Part shown: one piece after another, positions 28,981 to 39,080 of the stretch
How positions within the stretch are numbered: the first letter of the stretch is position 1
How the letters are laid out: each line of letters opens with the position of its first letter
Origin: Pseudomonas putida
GTDB taxonomy: Bacteria; Pseudomonadota; Gammaproteobacteria; Pseudomonadales; Pseudomonadaceae
Direction: 5' to 3'
Length of the DNA: 64,000 bases
NCBI RefSeq assembly: GCF_002025705.1
Contig: NZ_CP018846.1
Location: 310,001-374,000, forward strand
Notes under the pieces: model-generated
What the model saw: only the letters and a program-made list of their open reading frames with translations
What the model was told of the DNA's origin: nothing
The model's database searches: none
Program-made: the position numbers and the translations under genes

Positions 28981-30264
28981 TTACTTCAGCGCGGCGAAGG
29001 CCTTTTCAGCTGCATCCAGGGTGATCTGCAGCTCTTTCTCACCATGGACGATCGAAGTGAAGCCCGCCTCGAACGCGCTCGGCGCCAGGTACACGCCACC
29101 GTCGAGCATCAGGTGGAAGAAGCGCTTGAAGCGCTCGGCGTCGCTGGCCATCACGTCGTCGAAGGTGACGATGTCGTCGGCGCCACTGAAATACAGGCCG
29201 AACATGGCGCCCGCCTGGGTGGTGACGAACGGCACGCCAGCGGCATCGGCGCGCTGCTGCAGGCCATCGAGCATACGGCTGGTGAATGCGCTCAATTCGT
29301 CATGGAAGCCCGGGCGGCTGATCAGCTTCAGGGTGGTCAGGCCAGCGGCCATTGCCAGTGGGTTGCCCGACAGCGTACCGGCCTGATAGACCGGGCCCAA
29401 CGGGGCGATGCAGCCCATGATTTCGCGTTTGCCACCGAAGCAGCCCACCGGCATGCCACCACCGACGATCTTGCCGAAGGTCGACAGGTCCGGCTTGATC
29501 CCGTAGTAACCCTGGGCGCCGCCCAGCGAAACGCGGAAACCGGTCATCACTTCGTCAAAAATCAGCACCACGCCGTGCTTGTCGCACTGCTCGCGCAGGC
29601 CTTCGAGGAAGCCAGGCGCCGGTGGCACGCAGTTCATGTTGCCGGCCACCGGTTCGACGATGATGCAGGCCACGGTCTGGCCGACCTCGGCCAGGGTCTT
29701 CTCGACGGCCGCGATATCGTTGAACGGCAGGGTCAGGGTGTGCTTGGCGAAGTCCGCCGGTACGCCTGCCGAACTCGGCACGCCTTGGGTCAGCAGGCCG
29801 GAACCGGCTTTTACCAGCAGGCTGTCGGAGTGGCCGTGGTAGCAGCCTTCGAACTTGATGATGGCGTCACGGCCGGTGTAGCCACGGGCCAGGCGGATGG
29901 CACTCATGGTTGCTTCGGTGCCGGAGCTGACCATGCGCACCATTTCCATCGATGGCACCAGCGAGCAGACCAGGTCGGCCATCTCGGTTTCCATCGCGGT
30001 CGGCGCGCCATAGGACAGGCCGTGCTGCAACTGGTTACGCACGGCGTCCAGTACTTCCGGGTGGCCGTGGCCGAGAATCATCGGGCCCCACGAGCCGACG
30101 TAGTCGACATAGCGCTTGTCATCTTCGTCGACAACGTAGGCGCCTTCGGCATGTTTGAAGAACAGCGGAGTGCCGCCGACGCTCTTGAAAGCGCGGACCG
30201 GCGAGTTGACGCCGCCTGGGATGTGTTTCTGGGCTTTGGCGAACAGGTCTTCGGAACGGGACAT
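28981..30264 (-). CDS. hemL: Glutamate-1-semialdehyde 2,1-aminomutase
   Basis: The 427-residue PLP enzyme makes 5-aminolevulinate for haem synthesis. Diagnostic regions are [13 protein letters not shown] at the N-terminus, [25 protein letters not shown] and the cofactor lysine in [15 protein letters not shown] chose ATG at 30264; the frame stays open upstream through thiE, but only as a shadow. It follows thiE by 17 bases. Confidence 0.97.
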   Translation of the reverse strand: MSRSEDLFAKAQKHIPGGVNSPVRAFKSVGGTPLFFKHAEGAYVVDEDDKRYVDYVGSWGPMILGHGHPEVLDAVRNQLQHGLSYGAPTAMETEMADLVCSLVPSMEMVRMVSSGTEATMSAIRLARGYTGRDAIIKFEGCYHGHSDSLLVKAGSGLLTQGVPSSAGVPADFAKHTLTLPFNDIAAVEKTLAEVGQTVACIIVEPVAGNMNCVPPAPGFLEGLREQCDKHGVVLIFDEVMTGFRVSLGGAQGYYGIKPDLSTFGKIVGGGMPVGCFGGKREIMGCIAPLGPVYQAGTLSGNPLAMAAGLTTLKLISRPGFHDELSAFTSRMLDGLQQRADAAGVPFVTTQAGAMFGLYFSGADDIVTFDDVMASDAERFKRFFHLMLDGGVYLAPSAFEAGFTSIVHGEKELQITLDAAEKAFAALK

Positions 30265-30281
30265 GGGATCTTCTCTCGAAA

Positions 30282-30905
30282 TCAGGAAGCGAACAGGGCG
30301 TTGAAGGCGCGGGCGCGGCGGGTGACTTCCTGCGCGCTGTCGGCACCGAACAGGCCGTGGATCACCGCCAGCAGGTCGGCTCCATGGGCGATCAGCGGGG
30401 CGGCGTTGTCGAGGGTGATGCCACCGATCACGGCGATCGGCAGTTTCACCTGGGCACGGGCTTGCTCCAGCAGATCGACGTTGGCAGCCGGCGCACCCGG
30501 CTTGGTGACGGAATTGAAGAAGCGGCCGAAGGCCACGTAGCTGGCACCTTCGCTGGCGGCCTGGGCGGCCAGCTCGAGGTTTGCGTGGCAGGTAGAACCG
30601 ATGATTGCCTGGCGGCCGAGCAGGGCGCGAGCCGGCGTCAGTGGGCCATCGGTCTGGCCCAGGTGCACGCCGACACCCAGGCGCGCGGCCAGTTCGGCGT
30701 CGTCGTTGATGATCAGTTGTGTGCCATAACGCTCGCAAAGCTTCATCAGCGCTTCGGCCTCGCGCAGCCGGCGGGCGGCGTCGTCGCTCTTGTCGCGGTA
30801 CTGCAGCAGGCACACCCCGCCTTCCAGCGCGGCTTCGACGTGGGACAGGAAACGGCCGGCGAGCAGCTGGCTGTCGGTGATTGCGTACAGACCGCGTAGC
30901 TTCAT
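30282..30905 (-). CDS. thiE: Thiamine-phosphate synthase
   Basis: ThiE (207 residues) joins HMP pyrophosphate and thiazole phosphate into thiamine phosphate. The TIM-barrel signatures are [35 protein letters not shown] and [16 protein letters not shown]. It lies 13 bases downstream of thiD in a thiD-thiE-hemL operon. I saw no THI-box riboswitch upstream of thiD. Confidence 0.96.
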   Translation of the reverse strand: MKLRGLYAITDSQLLAGRFLSHVEAALEGGVCLLQYRDKSDDAARRLREAEALMKLCERYGTQLIINDDAELAARLGVGVHLGQTDGPLTPARALLGRQAIIGSTCHANLELAAQAASEGASYVAFGRFFNSVTKPGAPAANVDLLEQARAQVKLPIAVIGGITLDNAAPLIAHGADLLAVIHGLFGADSAQEVTRRARAFNALFAS

Positions 30906-30918
30906 TGAAAGCCTCGTA

Positions 30919-31716
30919 TCAGGAGCAGAAATCCAGGGGCAGGCGGCGCGGGACGAACTGGCCTTTGCCCAGCTGCTCGGCGTCGCGCAGGGTGCGCCAG
31001 GTGTAATCCAGGGCGCTTTTCACCGCGCTTTGCAGTTGCTCGCCAAGGGCCAGGCGACCGGCCAGGGCGCTGGCCAGGGTGCAGCCCGAGCCATGATAGC
31101 TGCCCGGCAGGCGCTGGCAGGTCCAGGTGTGGCTCTGGCCGTCGCGGCTGTACAGGCGGTTATGGATTTCGTCCTCGTCGCCGTGACCACCGGTAATCAG
31201 CAGGTGTCTACAGAACGGCAACAGTTTTTCGGCACACTCGTCGGCAGTGCCGTCAGGCAGTTCGGCGAGGATGCGCGCTTCTGGCAGGTTCGGCGTGGCG
31301 ATGGTCGCCAGCGGCAGCAGGCGTTCGCGCAGGGCATAGCCGACTTCGTCCTTGCCCAGGCGGCCACCGCCACCGGCACGCAGCACCGGGTCGCAGACCA
31401 GCGGCAGGTGCGGGTGGGCACTGAGCAGCTCGGCGACGGTGTCGACCATGCCGATCGAGCCGAGCATGCCCAGCTTCACGGCGGCGACCGTGGAGTCGGC
31501 CAGCACGGCATTGGCCTGGGCCAGGACCCATTCGCGGTCGAGCACGCGGAAGTCGGAAACGTTGACGGTATCCTGCACGGTCAGGGCGGTCACGGTAGGT
31601 GCAGCGTGACAGCCTTGGGCGATCAGGGCTTCGATATCTGCCTGCAAGCCGGCGCCGCCACTTGGGTCGTGGCCGGAGAGACAGAGGACAACGGGGCGGG
31701 AGCTGTAGGTATTCAT
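30919..31716 (-). CDS. thiD: Hydroxymethylpyrimidine/phosphomethylpyrimidine kinase
   Basis: ThiD (265 residues) performs two phosphorylations of HMP in thiamine synthesis. The ribokinase-like signatures [16 protein letters not shown] at the N-terminus, [13 protein letters not shown] and [18 protein letters not shown] (anion hole and catalytic Asp/Cys region) are clear. The start ATG at 31716 gives MNTYSSRP; an upstream ATG at 31743 is less likely. It is the first gene of the operon, divergent from the LadS-like gene. Confidence 0.94.
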   Translation of the reverse strand: MNTYSSRPVVLCLSGHDPSGGAGLQADIEALIAQGCHAAPTVTALTVQDTVNVSDFRVLDREWVLAQANAVLADSTVAAVKLGMLGSIGMVDTVAELLSAHPHLPLVCDPVLRAGGGGRLGKDEVGYALRERLLPLATIATPNLPEARILAELPDGTADECAEKLLPFCRHLLITGGHGDEDEIHNRLYSRDGQSHTWTCQRLPGSYHGSGCTLASALAGRLALGEQLQSAVKSALDYTWRTLRDAEQLGKGQFVPRRLPLDFCS

Positions 31717-31981
31717 GGTCGGCGAGCTTACCACCAAACCCATTTGTGCGGATCGTCCTACAAACGAGATTTGTTGATCGAGCGGTCAAATTTTATTGGC
31801 TATTACCTCTGAAAGCATTGATTTAGAGCCTTTTCTTTAAAAAATGGAGTGGCCCATCGCAAGGGTTGAAAGCTATGCTAGAGTGCTCGGATAACTCGAC
31901 AAACGGGCTCTGCCGGATTTCGTCGTCTCAAAAGGATTGGAGGCCATCGCGACGCGACCGGACAGGCCATGCTGGGGCTGT

Positions 31982-33973
31982 ATGCGCTATTTGCTGATTA
32001 TGCTTCTGGGCTTGCTGCCCGCGCTGGCCGGAGCCGTCGAATTCGACGAGGCGACCCGGCACCTTCCATTGGGCAAAGTCATGCAGGTCTACGAGGACCG
32101 TGATGGCAGCGCCAGCATCGCCCAGGTCAGCGCGCCTATTTTCGCCAGCCGTTTCCGCACGCACCGCGAGGATGTGCTGAACGCCGGTTACTCGACTTCG
32201 GTGTTCTGGCTCAAGGTCGACCTGCACTACGTCGCCTCTGCCAATGCATTGCCACGTCAGTGGTTGCTGGAGCTGGCATACCCGCCCATGGACCATATCG
32301 AGCTGTACTTGCCTGGCAGTGATGGCGAGTTCCGCCTGGCTCAGCGCACCGGCGACGCCTTGCCCTACGACAGCCGCCAGATACGCCAGAACAATTACCT
32401 GTTTGAACTACCCCTGCAGCCGGGGCAGTCGACCACCGCCTACCTGCGCCTGCACAGTCAGGGTTCGTTGCAGGCACCGCTGGCGTTGTGGTCTGCCGAA
32501 GCCTATATGGAAGATCAGCCGACCCGCCTCTATGTGCTGGGCATGATCTACGGCGTGCTGCTGGTAATGGCGGTGTACAACCTGTTCATCTACCTCAGCG
32601 TGCGCGACGTCAGTTACCTCTATTACATTCTCTATATTGCCTCGTTCGGCCTATATCAGGTTTCGGTCAACGGGGCGGGGGTCGCCTATTTCTGGCCGGA
32701 CAGCCCGTGGTGGGCCAACGCCGCAACGCCTCTGTTCATCGGCGCTGCGGGCCTGTTCGGTTGCCAGTTCGCACGTCACTTCCTGCAGTTGGGCAAGATC
32801 AGCCGCGGCTTGGACCGGCTGCTGCAGTTCTTGATGCTTGGTGGCGTGCTGGTGATGGTGCTGTCGGTGAGCATGCGCTACGGCATCGCCTTGCGCATGG
32901 CCACGGTGCTGGCTTTGCTGTTCACCGTAAGCATCTTTGCTGCCGGCTTGTATGCCTGGGTACGTGGCCTGCGCGTGGCGCGCTGGTTCATCATTGCCTG
33001 GACGGCGTTTCTGCTCGGAGGGCTGGTCAACACCCTGATGGTGCTGGGTTACCTGCCCAACCTGTTCATCACCATGTATTCCAGCCAGTTGGGTTCGGCG
33101 CTGGAAGTCGCGTTGCTGTCGCTGGCCCTGGCTGATCGCATCAACAGCATGCGCGAACAGCAGGCGCAGACCCTGCGTGATACAGGCCAGGCGTTGGAGC
33201 AGATGAACCAGCAACTGGCCAGAAGCAACCACCTCAAAGACGAATTCCTCGCCACCGTCACCCACGAACTGCGTACGCCGATGAATGGCGTAATTGGCTC
33301 GCTCGAACTGATGCACACGTTGCCCATGAGCGCCGAGATGGCCCAGTACCACCGCACAGCGGTCGGTTCGGCCCAGGACATGATGGACATGGTTGACGAC
33401 ATTCTCACCTTGACCGAGCTGCAGGCTGGCCGCATGCGCCCGCAGGCGATGCCGTTCAGCTTGCGGCGCACGCTGCAGGACCTGCGTGCCGGCTATGCCG
33501 GAACAGCCTTGGGCAAGGGCTTGTACCTGAGCCTGGACATCCCCGCCGAGTTGCCGGACGAGTTGCTGGGCGATGCGCAGAAAGTGGCGCGCTGCCTGGG
33601 TTGCCTGGTGGACAACGGCCTGAAGTTCACGCACCAGGGGGGGGTGATGGTGCAGGTTCGCGGTCGCCGCCTTGGCCCTGACAGCCTCGCGCTGAGTTTC
33701 ACCATCAGCGACAGCGGTATCGGTTTCGATGATCTGGACCAGGCGATCCTCTACCAGCGGTTCTTCCAGGTCGACGGTTCGATGACCCGGCGCTATGGCG
33801 GACTGGGTATTGGCTTGTCGATCTGTCGGCAGCTCGCCGAGTTGCTTGGTGGCAAGCTGTCTCATGAGTCGACGCGGGGGCTGGGGAGCCGGTTTGAGCT
33901 GACCTTGAATGTGGCCATTGCCCAGGTGCAGATGCCGCCGGGCAGAGCTGTTTCGGGGGTTACGCGGTTCTAG
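31982..33973 (+). CDS. LadS-like 7TMR-DISM sensor histidine kinase without receiver domain
   Basis: The 663-residue protein has a signal peptide (ending ALAGAV), an extracellular 7TMR-DISMED2 domain (about 20-165), seven membrane segments (about 170-375), a coiled coil and a histidine kinase: H-box THELRTPMNGVIGSLEL near residue 435, N-box LVDNGLKFTHQGG, and G-boxes DSGIGF and GLGIGLSI. Position beside thiD-thiE-hemL matches P. aeruginosa LadS, which promotes biofilm via RetS/GacS. LadS is a hybrid kinase, but here the protein ends just after the ATPase domain. I chose ATG at 31982 because it gives the signal peptide. Confidence 0.85.
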   Translation: MRYLLIMLLGLLPALAGAVEFDEATRHLPLGKVMQVYEDRDGSASIAQVSAPIFASRFRTHREDVLNAGYSTSVFWLKVDLHYVASANALPRQWLLELAYPPMDHIELYLPGSDGEFRLAQRTGDALPYDSRQIRQNNYLFELPLQPGQSTTAYLRLHSQGSLQAPLALWSAEAYMEDQPTRLYVLGMIYGVLLVMAVYNLFIYLSVRDVSYLYYILYIASFGLYQVSVNGAGVAYFWPDSPWWANAATPLFIGAAGLFGCQFARHFLQLGKISRGLDRLLQFLMLGGVLVMVLSVSMRYGIALRMATVLALLFTVSIFAAGLYAWVRGLRVARWFIIAWTAFLLGGLVNTLMVLGYLPNLFITMYSSQLGSALEVALLSLALADRINSMREQQAQTLRDTGQALEQMNQQLARSNHLKDEFLATVTHELRTPMNGVIGSLELMHTLPMSAEMAQYHRTAVGSAQDMMDMVDDILTLTELQAGRMRPQAMPFSLRRTLQDLRAGYAGTALGKGLYLSLDIPAELPDELLGDAQKVARCLGCLVDNGLKFTHQGGVMVQVRGRRLGPDSLALSFTISDSGIGFDDLDQAILYQRFFQVDGSMTRRYGGLGIGLSICRQLAELLGGKLSHESTRGLGSRFELTLNVAIAQVQMPPGRAVSGVTRF

Positions 33974-34135
33974 GTGCATGCCTTGAGGGTTTGGCACCTG
34001 TGAGATCTTGTGGCGAGCCCCTGGTAGACCTGAGTCTCCCCCTCGCCACATGTTTAGTCATTAATGTCACTTTGACTGACCCGCAGGGAGTGCTTCACTG
34101 GGCCTTTCAGGCATGCCCGGATCCAGGAGCTCCCG

Positions 34136-35788
34136 ATGAACCTGCACCAGTACGCTGAAACCCACGAAGTCACCAACCAGCCGCCGTCACTTGACGGTGC
34201 CAACCTGTACCGCCTCGATCTGCCATTGCAGGAGTGGTCACGGCGCTTCGGGGCCGGTTGGGCCGAATCGCGGATCGACGCCTATGGTGCCCTGGCCGGC
34301 GGGCCGTTGATGGCCGCAGGCTTCCTGGCCAATGCGCACAAGCCGGAATTCAGCAGCCATGACCGCTACGGCCATCGCATCGACCTGGTCGAGTTTCACC
34401 CCGCCTATCACGAACTGATGCGCACCGCCGTCGAACACGGCCTGCCTTCATTGCCCTGGGCTGAACCTCGGCCCGGTGCCCATGTGGCGCGGGCGTCGAT
34501 GACTTACCTGCACAGCCAGGCCGAAGCGGGTACCGGCTGCCCGCTGACGATGACTTTCGCTGCCGTGCCTGCGCTCAGGCTGCAGCCCGAGCTGGCCGAA
34601 TACTGGCTGCCGAAGATTCTTGCCTGTGAGTACGACCCGCGTAATGTCGGCGACCGGCACAAGGCCGGGGTGACAATTGGCATGGCCATGACCGAGAAAC
34701 AGGGTGGCACCGATGTGCGCGCCAATACCACTCGCGCTTACCCGGTCGGAGGTCCCGGCCCGGGGCAGCCCTACGAGCTGGTCGGGCACAAGTGGTTCTG
34801 CTCGGCGCCAATGTGCGACGCCTTCCTGACCCTGGCGCAGACCGACAAAGGCCTGAGCTGCTTCCTGTTGCCGCGCCACCGGCCCGACGACAGCCGCAAC
34901 CAGTTCTACATCCAGCGCCTGAAGAACAAGCTGGGCAACAGCTCCAATGCCTCCAGCGAAGTCGAGTTTCGTGGTGCCTTGGCGTGGATGGTCGGCGAGG
35001 AGGGGCGTGGGGTACCGACCATCATCGAGATGGTCGCCATGACCCGCTTCGACTGCATGGTCGGCTCCAGCGCGCTGATGCGTCAGGCGTTGACCCAGGC
35101 TGCACACCACTGCGCCCATCGCAAGGTCGGTGGCCGGGTGCTGAACGAACAACCACTGATGCAGAACGTGCTGGCCGACCTGGCCCTTGAAAGCGAGGCG
35201 GCGCTGGCCCTGAGCCTGCGCATGGGGCACGCCCTGGAGCAGCTCGACGACCCGCAGCAGGCGCATTTCGCGCGGCTGGTCACGGCAGTGGGCAAGTACT
35301 GGATCTGCAAGCGGGCGCCGGCAATGATAAACGAGGCCGCCGAGTGCCTGGGCGGTGCGGGTTATGTGGAAGACAGCATCCTGCCGCGGCTGTACCGCGA
35401 AGCACCGGTCAACTCGACCTGGGAGGGCTCGGGTAACGTGCAATGCCTGGACGTGTTGCGCGCGTTGTCCAAGGAGCCTGGGGTGCTCGATGCTCTGTTC
35501 GCCGAGCTAGGCGACGGGCATGGTGACCCACGCCTGGCCGCGCATATCGGCAACCTCAAAGGGGCGTTTGCCGATACCAGCGATATCCAGTACCGGGCAC
35601 GGCAGCTGACCGAGGACATCGCCTTGGCGCTGCAGGCCAAGCTGCTGCTGGAGGCGGGTAATGCCGTGGTCAGCGATGCGTTCATCGGTAGCCGGTTGAC
35701 CGGTGGCGGGCGGGTGTACGGCGCATTGCCGCGCGGGGTGGATGCCGAGGCACTGGTGGCTCGGGCAACGCCAGCCTGGGCTGGATGA
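34136..35788 (+). CDS. AidB-like acyl-CoA dehydrogenase family protein
   Basis: The 550-residue flavoprotein closely follows E. coli AidB along its length: NQPPSLDGANLYRLD at the start, IGMAMTEKQGGTDVRANTT, LVGHKWFCSAPMCDAFL, MTRFDCMVGSSALMRQA and EAPVNSTWEGSGNVQCLDVLRAL-type segments. AidB binds FAD and DNA and is part of the adaptive response to alkylation; its catalytic substrate is debated. No ada-type gene is adjacent, so the role here is inferred. Its own leader (33974-34135) has a possible hairpin (34009-34017 with 34042-34050). Confidence 0.88.
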   Translation: MNLHQYAETHEVTNQPPSLDGANLYRLDLPLQEWSRRFGAGWAESRIDAYGALAGGPLMAAGFLANAHKPEFSSHDRYGHRIDLVEFHPAYHELMRTAVEHGLPSLPWAEPRPGAHVARASMTYLHSQAEAGTGCPLTMTFAAVPALRLQPELAEYWLPKILACEYDPRNVGDRHKAGVTIGMAMTEKQGGTDVRANTTRAYPVGGPGPGQPYELVGHKWFCSAPMCDAFLTLAQTDKGLSCFLLPRHRPDDSRNQFYIQRLKNKLGNSSNASSEVEFRGALAWMVGEEGRGVPTIIEMVAMTRFDCMVGSSALMRQALTQAAHHCAHRKVGGRVLNEQPLMQNVLADLALESEAALALSLRMGHALEQLDDPQQAHFARLVTAVGKYWICKRAPAMINEAAECLGGAGYVEDSILPRLYREAPVNSTWEGSGNVQCLDVLRALSKEPGVLDALFAELGDGHGDPRLAAHIGNLKGAFADTSDIQYRARQLTEDIALALQAKLLLEAGNAVVSDAFIGSRLTGGGRVYGALPRGVDAEALVARATPAWAG

Positions 35789-35791
35789 ATT

Positions 35792-35885
35792 GCCTTCTTT
35801 GCAGGCAAGCCCGCTCCCACAGGGTTATCACCGACCTTGAAGGTGGCTCAGCATGTGTGGAAGGGGGCGTGCCCGCGAAGAAGGC
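35792..35885. repeat. Degenerate REP pair
   Basis: GCCTTCTTTGCAGGCAAGCC at the left and GGCGTGCCCGCGAAGAAGGC at the right are imperfect inverses of one another, with GCTCCCACAGG at the inner side of the first. The element lies between the AidB-like gene and amn and has decayed compared with the others. Confidence 0.65.
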
Positions 35886-35964
35886 GACACCGATCAATGG
35901 GGATGTATTTACCCAAGAAGGCAGGCAAGATGGCTTACACGCATGTCCAGACAGGAAGCCCAGT

Positions 35965-37428
35965 GTGAGCCAAGCTTTTGTAGTCGTTGATACCCCCGAA
36001 CAGGCCGTCGACCGTCTGGCGGCCTTGCATGAACAGGCCACCGGGGCCCTGAGCCAGGCCCTCAAGCGTTACCTCAAGGACCGTACCGAGCCGGATGCCG
36101 ACGAGCGCGCCTTGTACCGCTATCCGGCCCTGCGCCTGACCTACTACAGCCACGGCGAAGTTGCCGCCACTACCCGTGCCTATGCCAAGGTCCAGGTAGC
36201 GGGCACCTACAGTGTCACTGTCACCCAGCCCGCGGCATTCCGCGGTTACCTGCTGGAGCAACTGCGCCCGTTGATGCACGACTACACGGTGACCGTGGAA
36301 GTCGGCGTCAGCGAACAGAACATCCCGTACCCCTATGTGGTCGACCAGGGCGATGAGCTTGCCGGCAGCGGCATCACCGCCGCTGAGCTTGCGCGGGTGT
36401 TCCCCAGCACCGACCTGTCGGCGGCCACCGACAACATTGCCGACGGCCTCTACGACTGGGGCAACGCCGAAACCCTGCCGCTGGCGCTGTTCGATGCCGC
36501 CCGCGTGGACTTCTCCCTGCGCCGCCTGGTGCACTACACCGGCAGCGACTGGCGCCATGTGCAGCCGTGGATCCTGCTGACCAACTATCACCGTTATGTC
36601 GACCAGTTCATCAGCCATGGCCTTGAGCAACTGCGTGAAGACCCGCGCTTCGTGCGCATGGTGCTGCCGGGCAACGTGATGATCGAGAAGGGCATGGACC
36701 ACGGCGAAGCTCAAGCCCTGGTGGCCAGTGTGGTCTGGCACCGCTACCAGATGCCGGCCTACCACCTGATCGCTGGCGACGGCGATGGCGTGACCCTGGT
36801 CAACATCGGCGTCGGCCCGTCCAACGCCAAGAACATCACCGACCACCTGGCGGTGCTGCGCCCGCACTGCTGGCTGATGATCGGCCACTGCGGTGGCCTG
36901 CGCCAGTCGCAGACCATCGGCGACTATGTGCTGGCTCACGCCTATATGCGCCGCGACGGTATTCTCGACCGCGTGGTACCGCCGAACATTCCGATCCCGG
37001 CGCTGGCCGAAGTGCAGTTGGCGCTGCAGGAAGCCGCAGCGCAGGTAACCGGTGAGCGTGGCGAAGAGCTGAAAAAGCGCCTGCGCACCGGCACCGTGCT
37101 GACCTACGACGACCGTAACTGGGAGCTGCGCTGGGCCCAGGAGCGCCCCTTGATCAACCTGTCGCGCGCCGTTGCGGTAGACATGGAAAGCGGCACCATC
37201 GCAGCCCAGGGCTATCGCCTGCGGGTACCGTACGGCACCTTGCTGTGCGTTTCCGACAAACCGCTGCACAGCGAAATCAAGCTGCCGGGTTCGGCCAACG
37301 CCTTCTACAACCGTGCGGTCAGCCAGCACCTGAAAATCGGCATCGCTGCCCTCGACCTGCTGCGCACCGAGCTCAATTCGTTGCACTCGCGTAAACTGCG
37401 CAGCTTCGATGAGCCGCCGTTCCGCTGA
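35965..37428 (+). CDS. amn: AMP nucleosidase
   Basis: The 487-residue enzyme hydrolyses AMP to adenine and ribose-5-phosphate, controlling the adenylate pool. The N-terminal AMP nucleosidase domain (to about residue 175) is followed by a nucleoside phosphorylase-like catalytic domain (NIGVGPSNAKNITDHLAVLRPHCWLMIGHC region and AVDMESGTIAAQGYR). I chose GTG at 35965, preceded by AGGAAG, giving a normal family length. The open frame extends 60 codons further into the REP, which is not credible. Confidence 0.93.
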   Translation: MSQAFVVVDTPEQAVDRLAALHEQATGALSQALKRYLKDRTEPDADERALYRYPALRLTYYSHGEVAATTRAYAKVQVAGTYSVTVTQPAAFRGYLLEQLRPLMHDYTVTVEVGVSEQNIPYPYVVDQGDELAGSGITAAELARVFPSTDLSAATDNIADGLYDWGNAETLPLALFDAARVDFSLRRLVHYTGSDWRHVQPWILLTNYHRYVDQFISHGLEQLREDPRFVRMVLPGNVMIEKGMDHGEAQALVASVVWHRYQMPAYHLIAGDGDGVTLVNIGVGPSNAKNITDHLAVLRPHCWLMIGHCGGLRQSQTIGDYVLAHAYMRRDGILDRVVPPNIPIPALAEVQLALQEAAAQVTGERGEELKKRLRTGTVLTYDDRNWELRWAQERPLINLSRAVAVDMESGTIAAQGYRLRVPYGTLLCVSDKPLHSEIKLPGSANAFYNRAVSQHLKIGIAALDLLRTELNSLHSRKLRSFDEPPFR

Positions 37429-37434
37429 GGATCC

Positions 37435-38064
37435 ATGCCACTGCCACCCCGTTCCAAGCCGCGCCGCCCCCAGGCGCGGCCTGCCGGCCCCCGTCGCCAG
37501 GCCAAGGCGCCACCGGCCGAGCCACGCCTGATTCTGTTCAACAAACCGTTCGATGTACTCACCCAGTTCAGCGACGGTGAGGGGCGCGCGACCCTCAAGG
37601 ATTTCATCGGCATCCCTGGTGTATACCCGGCCGGGCGGCTCGACCGCGACAGTGAGGGCTTGTTGCTACTGACCAACGATGGCGGGCTGCAGGCGCGCAT
37701 TGCCGACCCGAAGCACAAGTTGCCCAAGACCTACTGGGTACAAGTAGAGGGCGAGCCGAGCGACGAACAGATCCAGCGTTTGCGCGATGGTGTGGAACTG
37801 AATGACGGCCCGACCTTGCCCGCCGAAGCCCGGCGCCTCGACGAGCCCGAGCTATGGCCACGCAATCCGCCGGTACGTTTTCGCAAAAGTGTGCCGACCA
37901 GCTGGCTGGAACTGGTGATCCGCGAGGGCCGCAACCGCCAGGTGCGGCGGATGACAGCTGCCGTGGGTTTGCCGACCTTGCGCCTGGTGCGTGTGCGGAT
38001 CGGTGACTGGGCACTGGATGGGCTGGAGCAGGGTTGCTGGCGCGAAGTGGCGCCAAAGCTTTAG
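37435..38064 (+). CDS. rluE: 23S rRNA pseudouridine-2457 synthase (RluE type)
   Basis: The 209-residue RsuA/RluE-family enzyme has the catalytic aspartate in [20 protein letters not shown] (Asp in GRLDRD), [11 protein letters not shown] and the C-terminal [16 protein letters not shown] basic, Pro/Arg-rich tail of about 28 residues precedes the catalytic domain; there is no S4 domain, as in RluE. It starts six bases after the amn stop. Its stop overlaps the stop of the convergent DUF2788 gene (shared TTAG at 38061-38064). Confidence 0.92.
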   Translation: MPLPPRSKPRRPQARPAGPRRQAKAPPAEPRLILFNKPFDVLTQFSDGEGRATLKDFIGIPGVYPAGRLDRDSEGLLLLTNDGGLQARIADPKHKLPKTYWVQVEGEPSDEQIQRLRDGVELNDGPTLPAEARRLDEPELWPRNPPVRFRKSVPTSWLELVIREGRNRQVRRMTAAVGLPTLRLVRVRIGDWALDGLEQGCWREVAPKL

Positions 38065-38264
38065 ACCCCTTCGAGAAACGCCACCACCACGCTCTTGATG
38101 ATGAAGGCCAGCACCCCCAGCCCAAGCACGAAGAACAAGATCATCGTGCCAAAGCGCCCGGCCTTGGACTTTTTCGCCAGGTCCCAGACGATGAAGCCCA
38201 TGAAACCGATCAGTACGGTGACCAGGACGATCATCATCCACTCTTCGAATACGGCGGGATCCAT
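38061..38264 (-). CDS. DUF2788 small membrane protein
   Basis: The 67-residue protein has two membrane segments (about residues 9-27 and 41-63) around a short basic loop KKSKAGRFG. It starts [11 protein letters not shown], as in DUF2788 family members of Pseudomonas. No function is known. It lies 52 bases from the lrp-family gene on the same strand. Confidence 0.78.
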   Translation of the reverse strand: MDPAVFEEWMMIVLVTVLIGFMGFIVWDLAKKSKAGRFGTMILFFVLGLGVLAFIIKSVVVAFLEGV

Positions 38265-38316
38265 CTGTGTTCTCCAGGCAGGCTGAGCTTGCGATTATAC
38301 GCGGGGGAGCCGGCGT

Positions 38317-38793
38317 TTAGCGCAGGTGGGTCAATGGCAGCTCGGTGCTCGCCAGCACCTGGTTGAGCACGAAGCTCGAGCGCACGCTGGTAACGCCTTC
38401 GATACGGGTCAGGCTGCCTAGTAGCAATTTCTGGTAGTGGTCCATGTCCGGCACCACCACCTTGAGCTGATAGTCGGCATCCATACCAGTGACCAGGCTG
38501 CACTCGAGCACCTGCGGCAGGTTGCGGATGGCGGCTTCGAAGGTCTCGAAGCGTTCCGGGGTGTGCCGGTCCATGCCGATCAGCACGTAGGCGGTCAGGC
38601 TCAGGCCAAGCTTCTTGCGGTCGAGCAGGGCGACCTGGCGCGAGATATAGCCGTCGTCTTCCAATTGCTTGACCCGACGTGAGCATGGCGATGGCGACAG
38701 GCCAATGCGTTCGGCCAGCTCCTGGTTGGAGATGCGTGCGTCACGCTGCAATTCGGCGAGGATGCTCAGGTCGTAGCGGTCAAGTTTGCTCAT
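38317..38793 (-). CDS. Lrp/AsnC-family transcriptional regulator
   Basis: The 158-residue protein has an N-terminal helix-turn-helix (KLDRYDLSILAELQRDARISNQELAERIGLS type, residues 3-60) and a C-terminal RAM ligand-binding domain (residues 70-150; ECSLVTGMDADYQLKVVV). Such proteins respond to amino acids and often regulate a divergent gene. Here the divergent side is the apparently non-coding 38794-39184 stretch, so its target is unclear. Confidence 0.92.
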   Translation of the reverse strand: MSKLDRYDLSILAELQRDARISNQELAERIGLSPSPCSRRVKQLEDDGYISRQVALLDRKKLGLSLTAYVLIGMDRHTPERFETFEAAIRNLPQVLECSLVTGMDADYQLKVVVPDMDHYQKLLLGSLTRIEGVTSVRSSFVLNQVLASTELPLTHLR

Positions 38794-38825
38794 GGAAAAG
38801 GCCTTTTCTGTTCAGATTGCGGTGA

Positions 38826-38855
38826 ATTATCGATCCAGGGTTAAAAATTGCGCAA
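38826..38855 (-). promoter_or_regulatory. Possible promoter of the Lrp-family gene
   Basis: Read on the minus strand, TTGCGC (38855-38850) and GATAAT (38831-38826) are 18 bases apart and lie 32 bases before the ATG. The -10 matches five of six consensus bases but the -35 only three, so support is modest. Confidence 0.35.
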
Positions 38856-39080
38856 GTGCTATTTATCTGAGCAATCTTCGCAATCCTCTGCCGCAACCTC
38901 TCCCGTATCGTTACCTACAGAATCACTGCCCGGACATCAGTCCACGGCGACGCGCCCTAGGCGGGCGGTCGCGGCCAGCCATCCAACAGGATCTGCAGGC
39001 CCCCGGGCTACACAGCTTCCAGAAGACGCTGTGAGGTGAGCCGGCGCCACAAGTGCCGAGCACGGACGACAATTCTCAAA
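38856..39080. other. Apparently non-coding stretch, possible small RNA
   Basis: Between the Lrp-family gene and the DUF6515 gene are about 390 bases without a convincing gene. The stretch contains short palindromes (for example GCGACGCGCC with GGGCGGTCGC around 38949-38973) and ends in a strong intrinsic terminator at 39081-39105. No open frame has a ribosome site or normal codon use. A short plus-strand transcript is the simplest explanation of the terminator, but I could not identify a known RNA family. Confidence 0.35.

Noticed and set aside
28981-30813. N-terminal extension of hemL through thiE
   Set aside because: The added residues are a frame shadow of thi[13 protein letters not shown] at 30264 is the normal start of the family.
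31717-31981. Thiamine pyrophosphate riboswitch before thiD
   Set aside because: I could not find the CTGAGA-type THI box or a paired leader structure.
38786-39039. Short frames in the Lrp-DUF6515 gap (82 and 63 codons)
   Set aside because: Neither has a ribosome site or normal codon use, and one overlaps the regulator start; the stretch is treated as non-coding.
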